A stretch of 64,000 nucleotides of DNA from assembly GCF_009727155.1 (NCBI RefSeq), contig NZ_WNWM01000002.1, positions 3,224,001 through 3,288,000 of the forward strand, read 5' to 3'. Of the stretch, positions 61,336-64,000 are shown piece by piece. Numbering within the stretch: the stretch's first letter is position 1; each line of letters starts with the position of its first letter. Under the pieces are notes generated by a model. It saw nothing but the letters and a program-made list of their open reading frames with translations. It ran no database searches and was not told where the DNA came from. The position numbers were made by a program, and so were the translations under genes. Origin of the DNA: Pseudoduganella dura. GTDB lineage: Bacteria > Pseudomonadota > Gammaproteobacteria > Burkholderiales > Burkholderiaceae_D.

Positions 61336-62025
61336 ATGGCCCGCCTGCCCCGTCTCATCGTTCCTTCCCAGCCCCATTACATCATCCAGCGGGGCCTCAA
61401 CGGCCAGCCGGTATTCCAGGACACGGACGACTACACCACGTTCCTCGGATGGCTGCGCACGGCCGCGCGCACGTACAAGGTGGCCATCCACGCCTACGCG
61501 CTGCTGCCGGACCAGCTGCACATGCTGGCCACGCCGTCCGACGAGGAGGGCCTGGGCCAGATGATGCAATGGCTGGGCCGCTGCTATGTGCCGTACTACA
61601 ACCAGAAGTACGGCCGCGCCGGCACGCTGTGGCATGGCCGATTCAAGACATCGGTCGTCGATGCCGCCAACTTCCTGCTGGTATGCAGCCGCTACATCGA
61701 GCTGGCGGCCGTGCGCGCCGGGTTGTCCCCTGCGGTCGAGGAATATCCCTGGTCCAGCTACGCCCACCACGCCGGCATCCGTCCGGACGGGGTCGTGACC
61801 GACCACCCGGCGTATTGGTCACTGGGCAATACGCCATTCCAGCGCGAGGCCGCCTACATCGAACTGTCGGGCCAGCACCTCTCCGCCGCCCAGATCGCCA
61901 CTGTCGAGGCCGCCGTGCTGAAAGGCTGGCCCTTGGGTACCGACCAATACAAGAAGGACCTCGAACAGAAAGCCAGGCGGCAGGTGCTGCCCGCCAAGCG
62001 CGGGCGGCCGTTCAAGCAGCCGTAA
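61336..62025 (+). CDS. REP-associated tyrosine transposase (RAYT, Y1/TnpA-REP family)
   Basis: Protein of 229 aa. N-terminal Y1 transposase signatures: ARLPRLIVPSQPHYIIQRGL (about residues 2-21), YALLPDQLHMLATPSDEEGL (the histidine region, HxM in place of HxH), CYVPYYNQKYGRAGTLWHGR and AANFLLVCSRYIELAAVRAG (catalytic Tyr region). The tail is basic (KRGRPFKQP). RAYTs are usually single-copy domesticated relatives of IS200/IS605 that act on nearby REP palindromes. It is flanked on both sides by related palindromic motifs. ATG at 61336 was chosen because the family starts near here; the frame is open to 61264. Confidence 0.9.
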   Translation: MARLPRLIVPSQPHYIIQRGLNGQPVFQDTDDYTTFLGWLRTAARTYKVAIHAYALLPDQLHMLATPSDEEGLGQMMQWLGRCYVPYYNQKYGRAGTLWHGRFKTSVVDAANFLLVCSRYIELAAVRAGLSPAVEEYPWSSYAHHAGIRPDGVVTDHPAYWSLGNTPFQREAAYIELSGQHLSAAQIATVEAAVLKGWPLGTDQYKKDLEQKARRQVLPAKRGRPFKQP

Positions 62026-62112
62026 CCTGTCCGGCTCGTCAACCAGCGTTGTATTACAACCAGCTCAGCCACGCCTGAAGCGACATAACCCCTTGATTCA
62101 TCACGTATTGCC

Positions 62113-62139
62113 AAAAATCGGGGACTGTCCCCGATTTTT
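62113..62139 (+). terminator. Perfect hairpin downstream of RAYT (terminator and REP-like)
   Basis: AAAAATCGGGGAC-T-GTCCCCGATTTTT is a perfect 13-bp inverted repeat with a one-base centre, and it continues into TTTT. Its core GGGGAC-T-GTCCCC fits the 13-bp palindrome family of the window. It looks like an intrinsic terminator for RAYT as well as a REP element. Confidence 0.8.
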
Positions 62140-62241
62140 TACAACGTTTTTGATCAGCATCTGTCGGCTGCAAAGCTTGAGCAATTTCTGACTGCTTTTT
62201 GCGCAGGAACGGCGCTTTCGCGCAATCTTTTGCACCAGAAT

Positions 62242-62309
62242 GACTCTGTCCCTATTTAAAATTTTGCGTAAAAAAGGTGCAATTAATTCGACTCCGACCC
62301 TAATTAATT
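62242..62309. repeat. Right flank of the RAYT gene: inverted REP-like motifs
   Basis: GACTCTGTCCC (62242-62252) is the inverse of GGGACAGAGTC at 61225-61235. Further on, GACTCCGACCC (62290-62300) is bracketed by two AATTAATT palindromes (62281-62288 and 62302-62309). Confidence 0.65.
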
Positions 62310-62312
62310 AAG

Positions 62313-62341
62313 TTGAGTTTTCTGGTGCGATGCACTACTCT
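62313..62341 (+). promoter_or_regulatory. Possible sigma-70 promoter for gltB
   Basis: TTGAGT (62313-62318), 17-bp spacer, TACTCT (62336-62341). It lies about 80 bp ahead of the gltB ATG. The -10 is weak. Confidence 0.35.
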
Positions 62342-62419
62342 CACTTTTCAATTTGCAAAACCGGAGCCATGCGTACCCGCCACGGTAGGTGTTCAGGGCT
62401 CTTTGCTTCGGAGAAAGCC

Positions 62420-64000
62420 ATGAACGCGCAAGGTTTGTACGACCCAGCCAACGAACACGACGCCTGCGGTGTCGGCTTCGTAGCCCACATCAAAGGCCAG
62501 AAAAGCCATTCCATCATCGAACAGGGTCTGCAGATCCTGAAGAATATCGATCACCGCGGCGCCGTTGGCGCCGACAAGCTGATGGGCGATGGCGCCGGCA
62601 TCCTGATCCAGGTGCCCGACCAGTTCTACCGCGACGAGATGGGCAAGCAGGGCGTCGAACTGCCGCCGCCGGGCGAATATGGCGTGGGCATGGTCTTCCT
62701 GCCGAAGGAAAGCGCCTCGCGCATCGCCTGCGAACAGGAAATCGAGCGCGCCGTGCGCATCGAGGGCCAGGTCGTGCTGGGCTGGCGCAACGTGCCGGTG
62801 GACAGCGAAATGCCGATGTCGCCGCTGGTGCGCGCGAAAGAGCCGGTGATCCGCCAGATCTTCATCGGCCGCGGCGCCGACATCATGGTGACCGACGCAC
62901 TCGAACGCAAGCTCTATGTGATCCGCAAGTCGTCCGGCCACGCGATCCAGGCATTGAAGCTGCAACACGGTAACGAATTCTTCGTGCCGTCGATGTCGGC
63001 CCGTACCGTGGTCTACAAGGGCCTGCTGCTGGCCGACCAGGTCGGCGTGTACTACCGCGACCTGCAGGATCCGCGCTGCATCTCCGCGCTGGCCCTGGTG
63101 CACCAGCGCTTCTCCACGAACACCTTCCCGGAATGGCCGCTGGCCCACCCGTACCGCCTGATCGCGCACAACGGCGAGATCAACACCGTCAAGGGCAACT
63201 TCAACTGGATGCGCGCCCGCGAAGGCGTGATGAAATCGGCCGTGCTGGGCGACGACCTGCAGAAACTGTTCCCGCTGATCTATGAAGGCCAGTCGGACAC
63301 CGCCTGCTTCGACAACGCGCTGGAACTGCTGCTGATGGCGGGCTACCCGCTGGCCCAGGCGATGATGATGATGATTCCGGAAGCGTGGGAAAACCACACG
63401 CTGATGGACGACAACCGCAAGGCGTTCTATGAATACCACGCCGCGATGATGGAGCCGTGGGACGGCCCCGCCGCAATGGCGTTCACCGACGGCCGCTACA
63501 TCGGCGGCACGCTGGACAGGAATGGATTGCGGCCTGCGCGTTATATCGTGACGGACGACGACCTGGTGGTGATGGCATCGGAATCGGGCGTGCTGCCGAT
63601 CCCGGAATCGAAGATCATCCAGAAGTGGCGCCTGCAGCCGGGCAAGATGTTCCTGATCGACCTGGAAGCGGGCCGCATCATCGATGACAAGGAACTGAAG
63701 GATACGTACGCCAACGCCAAGCCGTACAAGGCATGGATCAACGCTGTCCGGATCAAGCTGAACAGCCTGAAACTGGCTGAAAGCCAGCTGCACCAGAACG
63801 TGAATAAATACGGTGCCGCCAAGCCGGGTCAGGCCACGGGCGAGAAATTGCCGGCATCGCTGCTGGACCGCCAGCAGGCGTTCGGCTACACGCAGGAAGA
63901 CCTGCGCTTCCTGCTCGCGCCGATGGCGCTGGCCGGCGAGGAAGCCACCGGCTCGATGGGCAACGACTCGCCGCTGGCCGTCATGTCCAACAAGCTCAAG
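62420..64000 (+). CDS. gltB: Glutamate synthase (NADPH) large subunit, partial (3' end outside window)
   Basis: The first 527 codons of gltB are visible. The propeptide is short; processing would expose Cys16 (PANEHDACGVGFVAHIKG) as the N-terminal nucleophile of the class II glutamine amidotransferase domain. Other motifs include NIDHRGAVGADKLMGDGAG, HQRFSTNTFPEWPLAHPYR and HNGEINTVKGNFNWM, then GRYIGGTLDRNGLRPARYIV. It transfers the glutamine amide to 2-oxoglutarate to make glutamate. gltD probably follows beyond the window. GGAGAAAG precedes the ATG. Confidence 0.96.
   Translation, partial: MNAQGLYDPANEHDACGVGFVAHIKGQKSHSIIEQGLQILKNIDHRGAVGADKLMGDGAGILIQVPDQFYRDEMGKQGVELPPPGEYGVGMVFLPKESASRIACEQEIERAVRIEGQVVLGWRNVPVDSEMPMSPLVRAKEPVIRQIFIGRGADIMVTDALERKLYVIRKSSGHAIQALKLQHGNEFFVPSMSARTVVYKGLLLADQVGVYYRDLQDPRCISALALVHQRFSTNTFPEWPLAHPYRLIAHNGEINTVKGNFNWMRAREGVMKSAVLGDDLQKLFPLIYEGQSDTACFDNALELLLMAGYPLAQAMMMMIPEAWENHTLMDDNRKAFYEYHAAMMEPWDGPAAMAFTDGRYIGGTLDRNGLRPARYIVTDDDLVVMASESGVLPIPESKIIQKWRLQPGKMFLIDLEAGRIIDDKELKDTYANAKPYKAWINAVRIKLNSLKLAESQLHQNVNKYGAAKPGQATGEKLPASLLDRQQAFGYTQEDLRFLLAPMALAGEEATGSMGNDSPLAVMSNKLK

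Larger units (their letters stand above)
62026..62419. other. 394-bp intergenic region between RAYT and gltB
   Basis: No gene seen. It holds the RAYT right-flank palindromes (62113-62139 and 62242-62309) and a probable gltB promoter (62313-62341). It is more AT-rich than its neighbours. Confidence 0.7.

Overview
This 64 kb window is GC-rich chromosomal DNA. Gene content and order point to a betaproteobacterium of the Oxalobacteraceae (Massilia/Duganella/Pseudoduganella type). That is an inference from a liu operon under a MerR-type LiuR, bioAFDB, many outer-membrane lipoproteins, a TonB receptor and typical Burkholderiales housekeeping genes (ubiX-grxD, aceK, gltB). I see no prophage, CRISPR array or plasmid functions. 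The only transposase-like gene is a REP-associated (RAYT) one.

Layout. 0-5.6 kb: yraN and a short lpoA divergent from rsmI, a PAS-GGDEF-EAL protein, a glutathione S-transferase and a TonB-like membrane protein. 5.7-6.1 kb: two tandem tRNA-Pro(UGG) genes, each with its own promoter and terminator. 6.2-17.5 kb: one long minus-strand operon, liuB-liuC-bioA-bioF-bioD-bioB-liuD-ghrA-mvaB, in which the biotin pathway sits between the genes for the two subunits of a biotin-dependent carboxylase. 17.7-21 kb: dadA, an orphan lipoprotein and a small secreted protein. 21-38 kb: a peptidoglycan turnover and recycling island: GntR regulator, murQ, AmpG-like MFS, GHL10 (DigH-like) lipoprotein, BadF-type sugar kinase, AmiD-like amidase, LysR regulator, VanX-like dipeptidase, PBP4-type dacB with a fused SpmAB, a peptide-binding protein, a TonB receptor and an L,D-carboxypeptidase. 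38-43.4 kb: a YihY/BrkB protein and an RstB/RstA-like two-component pair flanking mipA and a small exported protein. 43.5-51.3 kb: the second leucine/branched-chain locus (acyl-CoA dehydrogenase, SDR, thiolase, aceK, isovaleryl-CoA dehydrogenase), the regulator liuR and a divergent metallo-beta-lactamase-fold gene. 51.5-61.2 kb: XRE regulator, ubiX, grxD, a DUF2812-like protein, tex, an SNF2 helicase and a PAS-kinase/response-regulator pair. 61.3-64 kb: a RAYT gene flanked by REP-like palindromes, then the start of gltB.

How it fits together. LiuA, LiuB/LiuD, LiuC and MvaB convert isovaleryl-CoA to acetoacetate and acetyl-CoA. Thiolase and AceK connect this to acetyl-CoA use and the glyoxylate bypass, and the bio genes supply the carboxylase cofactor. 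A 23-bp LiuR-like box upstream of liuA recurs, with one change, inside the ychJ coding sequence just upstream of liuB, so both loci probably form one regulon. A 17-bp palindrome of the same type lies between liuR and the MBL gene. The 21-38 kb island could strip peptides from glycan (AmiD), cut naked glycan (DigH-like), import and phosphorylate the sugars, and open MurNAc-6-P (MurQ), while DacB, LdcA-like and VanX-like enzymes process the peptide and D-Ala. Scattered intergenic palindromes share a covarying 13-bp core and probably belong to the RAYT-associated repeat family.
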